Shown: piece by piece, positions 1-12,600 of the stretch | Position numbering within the stretch: the first letter of the stretch is position 1 | Layout of the letters: every line of letters starts with the position of its first letter | Source: Symsagittifera roscoffensis | Taxonomy: Eukaryota > Xenacoelomorpha > Acoela > Convolutidae | Direction of reading: 5' to 3' | DNA: 64,000 bases | Assembly (NCBI RefSeq): GCF_963678635.1 | Contig: NC_087067.1 | Coordinates: 16,259,018 to 16,323,017, forward strand | The notes under the pieces: model-generated | Seen by the model: the letters and a program-made list of their open reading frames with translations, nothing else | Databases searched by the model: none | Told to the model about the DNA's origin: nothing | Position numbers and translations under genes: made by a program

Positions 1-315
1 TTATTTGTGATGACAATTTTTTTGACTGAAGACTGCGTGAAACTGTATTTGATTGAAATACTATTTCAAAAAGTAGACAAAAAACGAAATTTCTGTGATA
101 ATCGAATTTAAAAAATGGATTTACCATGATCATTCATATGTTAATGGACATCACAGAGTTGTATCCCCAGGAAATATCTTTCATTCAAAAAAGTTGAATC
201 AATCTTGCTCTACGATTTTTTTTTCACATCACGAGCACGAGACCTTCAAAGTCATTAGTAATCGCTTTGAATCCTTATCTTTAGAAGTGTGATTTTCGGC
301 CAAGAAGAATTTATG

Positions 316-644
316 CTAATTGAACTCACTGTAGGGTAACGTTGATTCTTGTGACGTAATGATTCCATCATAAGGAGGTGTCGGCGCATTATTCCCCATG
401 TGGTATGGAGGCTGCTCCACCGTCACGTGACCTTCTAGCTTCAGTTTAGGCAGGGGGGAGGGGACCTGTGCGTATGAAACTGCCCCGGGGCCAGAGGGGT
501 TGGGGCGATGATGGGGTCCAGAAGATGAGTAATTGTGGTTGGAGGTATCGAAGGAAGACTGAGAACTGTTGAGTCCTCCGATTCCTGAAGAGGGGGAGGA
601 GGCGACGACTGCTAGGGGGTTCTCGTGAATATTAGGGATTGAGC
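316..644 (-). CDS. Protocadherin exon 6 (distal cytoplasmic tail, stop)
   Basis: The acceptor is GGTTTCAG after a run of T. The split codon A+GC gives Ser, so the tail reads NTSSSIPNIHEN. The exon encodes 108 residues rich in Ser, Pro, Asn and Gly, ending PYSEFN and TAG (316-318). It is clearly richer in GC than its surroundings, as expected for coding DNA. No known interaction motif is recognised. Confidence 0.82.
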
Positions 645-3600
645 CTGAAACCAAAAAAAAAAAAAAATTATTATTTTCAATTTATTGGATTCTTATGCAC
701 TAATTATTGTCAATGGTTGGCACTTTAACATTGTTCGGGAATTTTTAACAGTTTTTAACCAGCAGAAAAACCCTGCCGACACCGCCAATTGATGAAATAC
801 TAACTTATTTAATAACCTGATTGATATACTTAAGTGACGAAAAAATCGGCTCAAATTAATAAAGCCCCATCGAGCTACTTTCAGTGTTTTTTAATTTAAC
901 CCATTAGAGAGGAAATTTTAGCATCCTTTTAGTGCGTTTTTAAGTCGATCTGCAGTTTTTCAAAATCTTGCAAATCAACAACTGAAATTAACTTGAGCAT
1001 TATAAAAAATACAGATATAGGAGTTGCAACAAAAGAAGTGAAATCATTCGTTGCTTCTTTAATGAGGAGAAAAGGGAGCGGAACTACGTGAAATATCAAA
1101 ATTAAACTAATTAATTCCTCAACTCGTTTTGCCCGAGGGTTTCAATTTCTGCCATGGTTCCAACATGAAAGAGTTTTAAGAAATCCGCGGATTTCCGATC
1201 TGAAATTGCCATAATTTGTTCTCACATCAAAAAAATCTCTGAGAAAGAAAAACGGGACAGGTACTTTGCGGTTGTTAAATGAAAATGACTAAATAGCGCA
1301 AATGGTACAATAGAAATGTTGGCATGAAGCTACCATTTTTTAATCTGAGCTAGGTAAATAGGGAATTAGGAGGCACGTTTTAAGCTTCCTTTGATCTGGG
1401 GAGTCAAAATTGGTCCAATTCACCTGGCCTTAATGTACAATGACTTCAAAACCTCAAGTAATTCAGTCAATTAGTTCAACGTTGAATTTGAGCAGAGAAA
1501 AAAGACAAAACAATTCAGTCAACTTATTCTAAAAGAATATGTCTTAAATCACGAAAAAAATTTAGTTCAGACAACATAGAGCCATGAAAAAGACTTCGCG
1601 TATATCAGGACAAAGCACTGAATGTAGCCCTATTGCCCCTTATAGCTGAAGAAAAGGTTAATACTTCCAAAAAAAATCCAAAAAAATGAAAAAAAAATAT
1701 GAATGATGATTTTTTTCTGTTTTTTTTTTCTTTTTATCCCCAACACATTATGTGAAAAACAAAGAATTGCATTTAGCGTCGTATTAATAAGCCCAAATTG
1801 CTGGCTTCAATTCTAAATGCAAAGAGTTAGGTTTGCCGCTTACGCATGTCATAAGAAGGCTATAGATATGCCAAATCAGCCAAATTAGCAATATTCAAAT
1901 ATCAAACCCAAATATCAAACAATTCAATAACAAATATTTAACACAGAGGCAAAGCTGCACTTCGCATACACAAGCAAAAATATCACCGAAAACGCTACTG
2001 GGAAAACTGAATGAGTAAAACTTTGAGTCTACAAAATTTCTTAAGTGACGCACGCCAAATATTAGACTACATAATTGCTAAGTGACGCAAGCCAATTATG
2101 ACGCATGAGCAGTACCAATCAATTTGAAAAAAAAACGAAGCTTACATGCCTCAATTTATAAAGCGCTTGCATTCTAACTAGTATACGAAAAAAACTCATG
2201 TTCGAACCCCCTTATTATGTTGCGAGTCTCCTTCCCTACTTCTACGCTACAGATCCATGATACCTTGAATCTTAACTGGTAATTGTAATATAATAGTTTT
2301 GTAACAACAATATAATAACAACAAAAATTGCAACTTGGGTTGAAAAAAAAAGATATTTGATACTATAACACAAGCTTTGCTTGTGTAAATATCAAACAAT
2401 ATTCAAATTTAATAAATTTGAGCTCAAGACAACGATATTTTTCAGAGGCGCAGAGGCAATTCAGCGAAAGATAATTCCGCCAATTTTAAACTCAAACAAT
2501 TGAGCCGAAATTTTACACAATGTTTAATCGCAGATAAATCAGCCAGTTTTCAACAAACTGGATTTTTTATATTGAAATTGGAGTTGATTCTCGGTTTAAA
2601 ACCTCGGTTTAAACTTTTTTCAAGTTACCAGAGTTTAATATACCACTTAGGTATTTAGTACTTGGGAGGATCCCCATTGATCCTGGAGATCTGCTTTCGG
2701 TCGTCTCTAGATAAAAAACCTTTTTGCTTACGTCAACTTCGAAAAAACTGAAATGGAGTGCTTCAAAATTGAAATAAGAAACAAAAAAAATAAACAATAA
2801 AATCCACGAAAAACAAGGATATCCGATTGCTGTGCGTGCAAGTAGAGAAGGTTCCGACCATATTGTTAAAAAATCTACCAACAAAATTTTTTTAAATTAC
2901 AGCGTTTTTTGTTTTTGATGTGATGACAGAATCGAAATGAAAACCAAAAACTTGGATGGCAAAAAAAGGTACATTCAAAAACATTTTTTATATATAATAA
3001 TTATAAGAGTTGAAATAATCAACGAAAAAGAAAAAAAAACTCTTTTGTTCTTAAAATTTCATAAGCAAGAAAACGCTAAAATAGTTTTCAATAATTGACT
3101 TCAATTGAGTAAAACTTAGCAAGGTTGGATCTAGGAATTTCTCGAGGTGGGGCCGATTTCAAAAAAATTTGTGAGCTCTCCGAAACAACTATGAAAACCC
3201 AAATTTGACCAAATTTTCTGTGCCGCAGACAAATTTCTGAAAAAAGCCAAAAATTGCGTTTTTAGGTACTTTTCGGAAAATTTCGACCAAAAAATCGCGT
3301 TTTTTCGGCGCGTGCTCCCCCCTCAAATTTAGTATAGATTGGCGCCCAAGGCGCCGTTAGAAAAATTGTAAGGTCAGTCAGCCAAAATTGGATGCCTCGA
3401 AATAGTACAAAGGGAGGCCTTTGGCTCGGCTGGGGGTCAAATCCCTGAGGGAAAAAGCGTCCGCCCAACCCCCCCCCCCCCCCCCCGCCCCCTAAATCCG
3501 CTACTGAAACTATTTATTTAACTAAATTAGGTTCAAAACTAGCAGTTACAAGCCTATTACAAACTAGAGGAAAAACCTTTATTCGCTCGAGATTAAACCA

Positions 3601-6600
3601 AAAATCAGAAATTTCAAACCAGTTTTTTTCTACACTGGGAAAACTTTTTTCAATGGTCAGAACAACAATTGCAAGCGATCCTTGTGTAAGTAGCACAGAA
3701 AATTTTTCCCCATGGATGGTTTCCTTGAGTCATTTTTGTGCGTACGGGGAGAAGTGGAAGGTACAGAAAGTAAGCTTGGAGGAAAACTTTAGTAATGTCA
3801 TTGACAAACTTATCTTAGTAAAATCTATAATAAAACCAAAAACTAGATTTTTAAATATCTATGCTTTTTTCGAACTTTTATGTTTTGTTCTCTGTAAATA
3901 GGAAAACAAATCGAAATTAACAAACTTATTGGATTATTTTTACTATCACTCGAATTACGACTGACAAGGTTTTAATATTATATATCACTCAATCCCATCT
4001 GACATGGGTCGAGTGATATTCATGGTAGTTGTTTTGATACATGATGCGTGAACTAAAATTTTAAAGCAAATAATCCAAAACACCCCCGAAGAAAAAACTT
4101 TCGAAGTCAGAACAATTAGAGATAACTTTTCTCATTAGGTCTTCAATTACTATGATCCAAGATTTTAAACAAAATTGATAGTTGACTCCGTAAAGAGCGG
4201 AATTTTTTTGACGAATTTGACGAACTTGAAATCGTAATATGAAACACAAATCAGCTTTTTAAGCCGCCTTGAAAGTATCGACTGTGTAAGATCTTTTTAC
4301 GCAGTTAATACAAAGTCACGTGCCTCTATTTATGTTTCAATAACTATAAGAAACATCACTATTTGTTTATAAAAAAAAAACTAGAAAAGGAGGCATAACA
4401 ATAAAAAATACCTGTAAGAAGACAGTTTTGTATTTTTTGATCCTTAGTGGACATTGTGCTAATTTGGAGTTTAATTTTTCGTTTGTGCAGGCAAATTTTG
4501 TCTCCTTAAGTCAAAGTTCGTCTTAAGGCCTTGCAGAAATCCAGTTCAGAGTCAAAAAATATAAATCAGCTATGATCTTGAATTATTATAACTCGCAAAG
4601 TAATTCTGTCAACAAAATATTTCAATCTTTACAACTTGTCAAGTTTAAGCCTGGTTTTTACCCTGGCTGGTTTTTGCCCTGGCTTGAGTTTTTTGATGTG
4701 ACGTTAGGTCTAGTTTTTATTTTGCTTTGATGTGAAGTTAAACTTACAGGAATTTTCAAAAGTTTAAATTTGTCAAAAATTTCACCAGATAAATGCTCGA
4801 ACATTCATATGATTAAAATCCAACCCAATCGAGAAAATATTTTATAGAGGTTAAAAAACATAAAACATACCAGAGCACTAAAAATTGTGTTCAAAATACA
4901 AATTTAGTTCGGATAGATAGAATCAGTAAATTTGTTTCAACTAGAAAAAAAACTTTATTCTTGCAAAATGGATTCCAATTTAGGCAAAAAACATAAAATT
5001 ATTCTGTTATGTTTTTATGAATTCATGTTTTATGCAAAATGGATTAAGAACTGTTTTGGATTTTTATGAATTTATATTCATGCAAAATGGATTGAATAAA
5101 TACTTAATGCTTTTTTTTGGCGACCGATCAGATAAAAAAAACAGTAAAAGCGCGCATTCTTTGATCTCAATGAAAACATGGCCGCCTTGCCGCGTCAGCT
5201 TGAACAAAGACATCCCCAATATTATTTGAGATTACAGCGGAGACGTTAAACTTGAACTTGCAACCGATTCCTCCAAAAACAATGAAAAAAACCTAGTCTA
5301 ATTTTACAAAAAGAAATCAAATGATTTTTTAAAACTAGCAGGCGACTAGCGGACTATATAAGACTAATACAGGTCCGCTGACTGTACTTTAGGCAGGATT
5401 AGCAAAATTCTCGACAAACTCTAATTGGAAATAAACCGAACAAAAATGCTTTGTTTATATCAAACATAAAAGCTGTTTTTGTATAAGACAATCAACAAGA
5501 CACAAAAAATATATAATTTAGTGGATATGTATAACCATTTCTCAACTTGTTTCATATTTCTGTTTTTTTTTTGCTCTAAATGAATTGGAGACAACCAAAT
5601 TTGCATTTGATTTGAATGTTAAATTAAAACCGTTTCGAAATTTGAAGCCTCTCTTCAGAAGAAAGATATCTGGTTCCTTCGTCATAGACTCATTAGCATG
5701 AAAAACAGCCTTTAATCAGAGTTTTTACGTGTTTTCTCTCTCTGTCTCTTTTTGATATATTTCCTAAAATTCTGCCCTCTACTCAATAACTCCTTCATAT
5801 CCATTTAGCCTCAAATAATCAATTCTCAGCTGAAACTTTCTCACCCCAAATCATTGCGTAAATGCATCTGTTGATACTTCGTTTCAAATAAAGGCGCTTT
5901 TTCAATACAACTCTTAAAATTCTTACAGAAGTTTTCATTGTGGGAGATCCTCAGTGTTTCGTTGAAGAAAGCGACAACATTTTAGGTTGTAGTGGTTTTT
6001 ATATTCAGTCATATTCCGACTTTTCAAGTATGCGTTTTTGACAAAATTTTATACCATATGAAAAGTATCGTAGTCTTGAGGCCATTTTAAAAATGATTTC
6101 TCACCTGTGATCCTAAACGACCGTTGATTTGAAAAAAAAATGAGCTATTAGTCTCAACATTGGCACCCCCCCCCCCCCCCCCTTGTACTTTCCAAGTTTG
6201 ATAACAGCTCCCACACCCACAGAAGCACATATAAACTGAAATATAATTTGGTTGGTCGAGCGATCAGTTATTAGGGAACTAGGCAGATATAATGCCAGCC
6301 GAAACCATTTAATGCGAAACAATCTCAACGCAAAAGAACAAGCAAAAAATAAATGAAATAGTAACAGTTGTGTTACAACCAACATTAAAAATCGAATAGA
6401 ACGGCAATTTAAAATGCTAACATACTCAAAAAATATCTGTTGGCCATACCTTCCATCAAAACAGACATGCTGCTCTTCCGAATGAACTGCTTCAATCAGA
6501 ACTGCGCTGCTATGAATGATACAAATGACTTCGCTCAACTAGTTGTTAACCCAACAAAAAAAATGATATTCCGATTTGATAACGTTTGCTAATCGCAGGC

Positions 6601-9600
6601 CTCAAAAAAAGTTGATTAAGTCGCTCAATTGAACTTGAACAGTCAACAAAAAACTGAACACAAATTTTACAATTTAGTTAAGAAAAAAAAACTGTTCAGA
6701 AAATGGAACTATCAGCCGTTCTTTTTCTGTGAGTAATTGAAAAATTTTTGAACTCTTTTTGATGAATCAAGTGAACATAAACAAATTAGTTCTTCAACAA
6801 TTCAAAAAAACATTACTGCTAATGGAATCAAAATAAGGATAGCCGGTGGCTGTGCAAGTAGCACAGAATGTTCCGACCATAATCTTATAAAATACATAAA
6901 ACGCTTTTTCATGTGTTCGTTTTACGAGTCGGGTGATCTGACGAAAACGGAGAATTTAGACATATTCGACAGTAATGTTAAAATAGACAAATCGGGCAAC
7001 CGTTTTAGTAGAAAAAAAAACAAAACAAATTGTTTTTTCAATTTTTTTTGCAGAAATTGTTTGAAATTTTGAAAGTTTTTATTCCAAAGATAGCACTAAA
7101 AAAATTTCGAAAAATAATTGAACTAGACTTCAACTAAAACTGAACTAAAATTTTCCTGCTGATTCTTCTATAATGAGCCTGCTCGTTTGCTCAACTCGCT
7201 CGAAGATCGTCTAAAAATCATTAAATTTGAACCGGTTTTTCTCGACACTGGGACAACTTTTTGAAAAGTTAATGTCGTTCAAATCAAGGCTGAAACTACT
7301 TTAACAAGATCGATCACTCCACACGTTACAAAGATTATTTGCGGTGAATATTTTTGGTTGAAAAGCAAAAAAGGCCCACTCGCTTGCCTCATTCGCTCAA
7401 AACTATACCAAAAATCAAAAATTGCAAACTGGTTTTTCTCAAAACTAGGAAATTTTTAGAAAAAACACGACTGAAAGAGCTTTAATTTGATATATCGCTC
7501 GTCACATTGAGATGATTATTTGTGGTACCTTATTTTGAGTGGAAAATAAAAAGAAAAAACTAAAACACACCAGAATACAAAGTTCCTCCTTATTTTCAAT
7601 AGTCGGAACAATGAATGATCTTATTTTTACAGGTGGCGTCTTGGGTGCCAATATATAATCATTTTCAGGGGTGGCAGGGTGGGAGAAACAGAAAAGCAAT
7701 TTTTTGGTCAAAACTTTTCAAAAATAGCCTAAAAACGACTGCGGCAGCAACAATTTTGGCAAAAATGGGCATTTAAATTCTTTTGAGTGACCTTCGAAAA
7801 TCAATTTTGTCGACCTAAAAAGGTCAAAAAAATTTCAAAACTAAATCCTTGTTTCAGATTTTATCTCGGTATTTTAACATTGTGCGCATGATGCTAAAAA
7901 AGCTGGGTTAAAAAAAAGTTTTAACCAGCTTGCTTGAGATATCTTGAACGAACTAATAGGTATTTACAGAACGTTTTACTAATCTGTCATGCGATATTTT
8001 TTCCAGCATAGAGGAAGACTACAAAACAAAAAATGGCTAAGCTTATTACCGGATATGGGGTAACTATAAGAAAAAACAAAGGAAAAGGGTGGATAGGCCA
8101 ATATGGTATAATTTATACAATCGCAACAGGGTGATCTGGAGGCTATCGAGTGAAACTGATAGGAAGTTAGAACTGTGGCCAAACAGGGGGGAGGGGGGGG
8201 GGGGGTAGTAGTGGTGCAAAAAAGAATGTCAAGGATAGTGGCAATATGAAAAAGTAGTCGAGCGGTTCTCGTAAGTAATACTTATGTCTGATTCAGTATT
8301 TTCGCACAATGTACCCTGATTAACCCCCTCCTTCCTTCAATAATTGCTCCTAACTATCCGAACCTTACGCAATTTCAATTCACTATTTGGAACCCTTAAC
8401 TTACATCAAAACGTCAATGTCTCAAATACAAGCCAATTTTTTATTTGCATGTAACTGTGAACCTTTTGTCGCATCTAATCAAGTGTAAAACTATACATCA
8501 TGGGCGCAAAACGAGGCCAAAATTTTCTTATTTGTTTTTTTTTCTCTCTCTCTTTTGCTCTTTTAGACGAGCAGCGGTCATATGGCCAATGTATAGGGTT
8601 GTACAAGGGTAACGAACAGGTCAAGCCAAGTATCCTAACAGTCAAATAACCGAAAATCTAGCAGAATATACAGAATTTTTGGCGAATTTCACCTCATTTT
8701 TGTCATTTGATTAAGGCATTCTTTTCCTAAAACTTTTTTCAGCTGAAGTATATTTTAAACAGCTTCATTTTTTGAGATTGCGGTCAATTGAACATCTAAT
8801 AATTTCCTGGCAAATTGTAGCCCCTGGTTCCTTTTTAGTGTGGCGTAAAACTGACGGGAGGGATTAAATTTTTACAGCCGTGTATAATAATAAGGTGAGT
8901 ACAGATAGTACAACATGGTACAAACTGGTATAAACAACCAAAAAAGACGCTGGTCTGTTGACAGCTATAGAGCCTGTGTTGATTTGAAAGCCACGGGGCG
9001 ACGAGAGGGGTTAGTTGGAGGTCTCAAAATCATTTAGAAGACGCTTATTTTCGCCGAATTGAAAGAGAGCCGAATAAAAATAAATTCTACTTTCTCAAAC
9101 ACTGATTTTTTTGTACGTGCTGTAAGCCATATACTGTGAAGACTTTTACAAACGAAGACGATTTGCTGACGTATTTCAATGGATGAATTGATTTTCCAAA
9201 AACAGGCCAAACAAGGCACTTTTAGGCATTTTTTGGAACATGTTGACCAAAAAACCGCTTTTTTTCGGCGCTCTCCCCCCCCCCCTTCAAAATTAGTTTA
9301 TAGACCCTTAACAAAAAAATGAAACTTTAATATTTTTAGAGATATACTTATCAACCCAAACGATTTTTAAGTTTATAAGGTTTTGTCTATACTAATTATC
9401 TAACCTTGTTTATCTTTACGTAAAGTTGAAAATTTGAGCAACGTAGGCATGCATGTTATAAATCATCAAAAAAAGTGCAACAAAAATATTTTTTTTTCTT
9501 TCATTTTTGCTTTAACTTTATGAGGCAAATATATTACATGGTTTTTGGGTTCTCTCTTCTTCAAAATGACAGGAAAGTCATTGACATTAAACGATTGGGT

Positions 9601-12600
9601 CATTTTCGGGTGAACATTTCACAACAAAAAGTCCGGGTTGATCATGCTTGGAAAAAAGTGCCAATCGAACCGAAAGGGAATGGCAATACCGTAATTTTAG
9701 GATCCAATTAGTATAAAAACATCACTTGGAAACATAAAGCCGCAAAAGCTCATGGAAACCAATGGGCTGAAGATGAAAAAGAGAAAGCCCATAGAGGGCG
9801 CAAAATGCTGTAAAAAGGGCTTCGTTTATCGCCCTTTAGGCTAAACAGTGTTTGGCGTGGAAATAAATATCCTCTCAAAAGACATAAAGTGTCTAATTGG
9901 GGGTCTTATTGAATGTTTTGATGCATATTGGAGCTATTTTAGCCTAATTAAGATATAATCCCAGCGAAGCAAAATGGGAAATAACTACACGCAAACACCG
10001 GAAGATTATGTGTTCATGAGGTCATTAAGAACAAAAAACGACAACGGCTTCATTCAGGGGGGGGGGGGGGATCTACGATATTTTCGATGGGGGATTTTCA
10101 AATCAGGTTTTGAATATTTCGTCGACATTTTCCGAGCACACCCAAATCCCTGTGTTTGCGATCTTATAGTCTATGTGGATTAACGAAATAACTTAGCCGT
10201 TAAAAAAAAAACATTTTTTTGACTTGGTATACTTTCAACAAAAGCCAGTACTTCGTTTTTTATTTGTTGAAGTTTTTGTTGGAGATTTTTATTTGTTGAA
10301 GTTTTTCTTAAATATGAAGTTTTCATTTGTTGATGCAAAAACTGTATGCATGGCATGATGTATGTATGATATTCATTGCATAATTAGTCACGAAATTGGC
10401 CATAACAAAATGAATAAGCTTATCTTTTTTCCCTTTCAACCCAAACTATGTGATTCCTTAGTATACCAAAACATACATTGGTCTTAATAGCATGCATGTT
10501 GCGAAACAAGTGTTCACTTGTTTTCACACGTGGTCACGTTCTGCCGTTGGTATTAAGGTTGATAAGCAAACTAAAGTCAAAAAGCGATAATGCGTCGGCA
10601 GAATTATGTTCTTAGCGGGATCCAGGAGTCTAAGACTCCAGAGGAGTCGGACTTGACTTCTGAAACGGTGTGAAGTTTGCTGTTAATTTATATAACAGAT
10701 CATTTCTACTGAGAATGCCTGAGAACTTGTTTTTATCAGCTAGAAGTAAATAAACATCAGTGTCCTTGCAGGGTTTAATCATTTCAATATTTTATACTAA
10801 CTTGCCTTCAGTTTTGGTCAATAAGTTTGTTAATATAGTTTCAAGGGTTTTCATGATTACTATCGAAATCTGTCAATTATTTCTAATTCTGCTAACTGAA
10901 AATAATAAAACCTCAAAAGAGTTGATTTTACGACTAGAAACTGTAAAATAAATGGTCAAAATAGGGTTTGTTGTAGTCATGTCAACAACGAATATGGATT
11001 CAAAACAGTCTTGATAAGTAAGTAAAAAGCCAAATTTAGGCTCGGAGAAGAAATCACAATAAACAAGACTCCACCTGTAATGCACGTTTCCTGCAAACTT
11101 CAAATATTTTATGATAATATGTCTCCTTTTGTCAGACTTTATTTCGTCTACTCTTTAGTTGCGCTGTTTGTGTTGAATAGGAAATCATCCGAAACGAGTA
11201 CCAAGATTTCCTGGAGTTCTTTACACCCGGTTTGTTAGAATATATAAATATCAAGAGCAACTTTAATGTTGCTTTGCAAACTTACGCAAACAATGAAAAT
11301 GTCCCTGAAAATGACATTGGAATTCAAAGAAAAATAATTAGCATGTCGAAACAAGGATAACCGGTTACTGTGCAAGTAGCGCAGAATGTTTCGACCAGTC
11401 TTAAGAAATTACAACAAAATTATGTTTCCAAATAGTGTCGTTTTTTCGTCTTGGTGTGATAAAGGAATCTGAGCGAAAAAGTAAAGCTTAGGCATGGCAT
11501 TTTCGTCTGTCATGAACAATATGCAAATTGCAAAACATTTTTTGAAGATATATAACAAGAAAAAAATTAGTTTTTCCGAAATTTTTGATCCCTAAGGTGA
11601 ATCTAAGACGCCCAAAAACTAACTTCATTGAGTAAAACTAAAAATTCAAGGCTTAAATTAAGCATAAATAAGCTGATGTAAGTCTGCTCACTCGCTCGAA
11701 ATTAGACGAAAAATTAAAAATTTCTAACCGGTTTTTCTCGAAACCGGGAAATTTTTTTAAAATTTTTTGATGTTCGAATTACGACTGAAAGACTTTCAAT
11801 ATGATATATCACTCCACCCTTTCCAATGATTATTCGTGGTAGCTGACTTTGCGTGGAAAACAAGAAGAAAAAAACACACCCGAATACAAAGTTCCTGCCC
11901 ATTTATATTTAATAGTTAAAGATTAAAAACTTGACATTTCAATTAGAAAAAAACTTTCAATTTCAACGATTTGTTCTTCTCCCTTTTTCAACCATATAAT
12001 TAAATCCTGAAAAAAAACAAATGATATGAATTGAATTTCATCCAAAAATTGTTCGCAATTAGTGTCGTTTTTTCGTCTTGGTGTGATAAAGGAATCTGAG
12101 AGAAAAAGTAAAACTTCGGCTTTTTCGCGAGTCATAAACAATATAGAAAATGTAAAACAATTTTTGAAGACAAACAACAAGAAAAAAATCATAATTTTTT
12201 TTATAACTTTGAAATTTTTTCCCGAAATTTTTGATTCCTAAGATAAAGCTAAGAAGCCCAAAAACTAACTTCATTGAGCAAAACTAAAATTTCAAGGTTT
12301 AGATTAAGCATAAATAAGCTGATGTAAGTCTGCTCACTCGCTCGAAATTAGACGAAAAATCCAAAATTTCAAACCTGTTTTTCTCGACACCGGGAAAACT
12401 TTTTTGAAATTTTTTGATGTCGTTCGAACCACGACTGAAAGGCTTTCAATATGAAAAATTACTTAATCCAGTCTGACGATTATTTGTGGTGGTTGATTTT
12501 GCGAGCAAAACAGAAAAAGACTGCTCGCTTGCTTTATTCGCTCGAATAAAGACAAAAAAAAACTTCAAACCGATTTTTCTCGACACTGGAAAAATTTTAG

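Noticed and set aside
6113-6538. Minus-strand open frame of 141 codons
   Set aside because: It translates through a C run as a poly-Gly stretch and overlaps a diverged repeat phrase (AAATGCTAACATACTCAAAA) shared with 42550. The composition is low in complexity and no splice sites support it.
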